DNA from: Victivallales bacterium | Lineage (GTDB): Bacteria > Verrucomicrobiota > Lentisphaeria > Oligosphaerales > Oligosphaeraceae | DNA: 64,000 nt | Assembly: GCA_017535315.1 (NCBI GenBank) | Contig: JAFXUD010000062.1 | Coordinates: 146,051 to 210,050 of the forward strand | Direction: 5' to 3' | Shown: positions 63,504 to 64,000 of the stretch, one piece after another | Numbering within the stretch: position 1 is the first letter of the stretch | Layout: each line of letters begins with the position of its first letter | Made by a program: the position numbers and the translations under genes | The notes under the pieces: model-generated | Seen by the model: the letters and a program-made list of their open reading frames with translations, nothing else | Told to the model about the DNA's origin: nothing | The model's database searches: none

Positions 63504-63548
63504 CTCATTTGGCTATTAAGGCTGATTAGGAAAAAACAGACCTCATAA

Positions 63549-63564
63549 AGCAAATGACGTGCCA
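63549..63564 (-). promoter_or_regulatory. Sigma-54 (RpoN) promoter of glnN
   Basis: The minus strand reads TTGGCACGTCATTTGCTTT: the -24 element TGGCACG and the -12 element TTGCT, with GG and GC separated by exactly 10 bases. This matches the sigma-54 consensus almost perfectly. The leader to glnN would be about 90 bases. Expression would need an NtrC-type activator. Confidence 0.75.
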
Positions 63565-63649
63565 AAACTTTACTGTAATGTTTGAATCCCATACTTCAAT
63601 CGAAATTGGTGTAATTTGCCTCTTTCACACACTTGTTTTCACTTTTCAG

Positions 63650-63668
63650 TTTTACAATAATTGTAAAA
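63650..63668. promoter_or_regulatory. Palindrome upstream of the glnN promoter, candidate activator site
   Basis: TTTTACAAT-A-ATTGTAAAA, a 19-bp perfect palindrome about 98 bases upstream of the -24 element. The distance is typical for an enhancer-binding protein, but the sequence is not the enteric NtrC consensus. Confidence 0.5.
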
Positions 63669-63702
63669 AAAAGTCTTTTGGGGACAAAAAATGTAAATTA
63701 AA

Positions 63703-64000
63703 GGGACGGGAGGGACAGGAGCGACGGGAGGGACGCAAGGGGCATGATATAAGGGCATGGTATTAAGGGACGGGAGCGACAGGAGGGACGGGAGGGACGC
63801 AAGTGGCATGATATTGCAGCACATTCTCCTTGCGTCGCTCCAGTCGCTCCCGTCCCTGTAGAATCATGCCCTTCTGTCCCCGCCCCTTGCGTCGCTCCCG
63901 TCCCTCCCGTCCCTGTAGAATCATGCCCTTCTGTCCCCGCCCCTTGCGTCGCTCCCGTCGCTCCCGTCGCTCCCGTCCCTTACAATCATGCCCTCCTGTC
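63703..64000. repeat. Hierarchical tandem repeat in inverted arms, continuing past the edge
   Basis: The left arm (63703-63816) is built of 9-bp units of the type GGGACGGGA; the right arm (63828-64000) is the reverse complement type TCCCGTCSC. In the right arm the 9-mers sit in a 57-bp higher-order repeat starting CCTTGCGTCGC at 63828, 63885 and 63942, each followed by GAATCATGCCCTTCTGTCCC or a variant. The left arm shows the mirrored order with GGCATGATAT. No reading frame is conserved. The 553-base region upstream of glnN also holds the promoter elements listed separately. Confidence 0.85.

Noticed and set aside
63703..64000. CRISPR array
   Set aside because: The repeats are G/C-rich 9-mers in a 57-bp tandem with near-identical spacers and inverted arms; there are no unique spacers and no cas genes.

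Overview
This 64 kb window looks like chromosomal DNA from a Gram-negative, polysaccharide-degrading anaerobe. The best guess is the Lentisphaerota/Victivallales or a close PVC relative. The reasons are a complete bacterial V/A-type ATPase operon, many glycoside hydrolases of the kinds abundant in that group (GH36-like, LamG plus DUF6259-like, GH38, GH63-like, GH99-like, heparinase II/III-like), type III glutamine synthetase, a DUF481 outer-membrane protein and hairpin-rich intergenic repeats. This placement is inference; no rRNA or tRNA gene is visible. Coding density is high and nothing points to a prophage, a complete insertion sequence or a CRISPR array.

Layout. (1) 1-9.4 kb: the 5' part of recQ (TTG start), a GH36-like alpha-galactosidase behind a palindromic operator, a two-gene secreted operon ending in a large LamG/DUF6259-like protein, and an archaeal-type AAA ATPase with paired inverted repeats in its leader. 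(2) 9.5-12.4 kb: an M24 creatinase/prolidase-like protein overlapping a displaced mraZ, then a DUF481 porin-like protein with a strong terminator. (3) 12.5-24.6 kb: a V-type ATPase operon headed by a PtsN-like IIA gene (order H-C-I-K-F-E-A-B-D), closed by a universal stress protein, an Hsp70-family protein and an orphan class I fumarase beta subunit. (4) 24.7-31.1 kb: a secreted glycosidase-like protein, a nested-palindrome element, and a two-gene operon of secreted proteins with no recognised family, one of them very acidic and helical with DEPK-type repeats. (5) 31.2-45.2 kb: a long minus-strand series: GH63-like, Gfo/Idh/MocA, GH38, GH99-like, Gfo/Idh/MocA, FHA-MoxR, a FolK-SprT-DUF2786 fusion, an NAD epimerase, and a lipoyl/E3-binding/SDR fusion. 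(6) 45.4-53.4 kb on the plus strand: gapA, a heparinase-like protein, RNase P RNA, GAF-EI (ptsP), a stand-alone Lrp-type ligand domain, era and a methyltransferase. (7) 53.4-63.4 kb on the minus strand: glnN, purF, carA, pyrG, carB, i.e. ammonia assimilation followed by glutamine-consuming nucleotide enzymes, behind a near-perfect sigma-54 promoter.

How it fits together. One theme is glycan degradation, with intracellular GH63/GH38/GH99-like enzymes probably acting on mannose-rich or N-glycan-type oligosaccharides and secreted enzymes acting on other glycans. A second is nitrogen control: an EI-Ntr-like PtsP, a PtsN-like IIA protein heading the V-ATPase operon, and a sigma-54 promoter upstream of glutamine synthetase. 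The strongest candidates for undescribed biology are the lipoyl-PSBD-SDR fusion, the FolK-SprT-DUF2786 fusion, the secreted acidic pair, the covarying dispersed repeat found on both sides of the ptsP-carB region, and the 9-bp/57-bp hierarchical repeat at the right edge.
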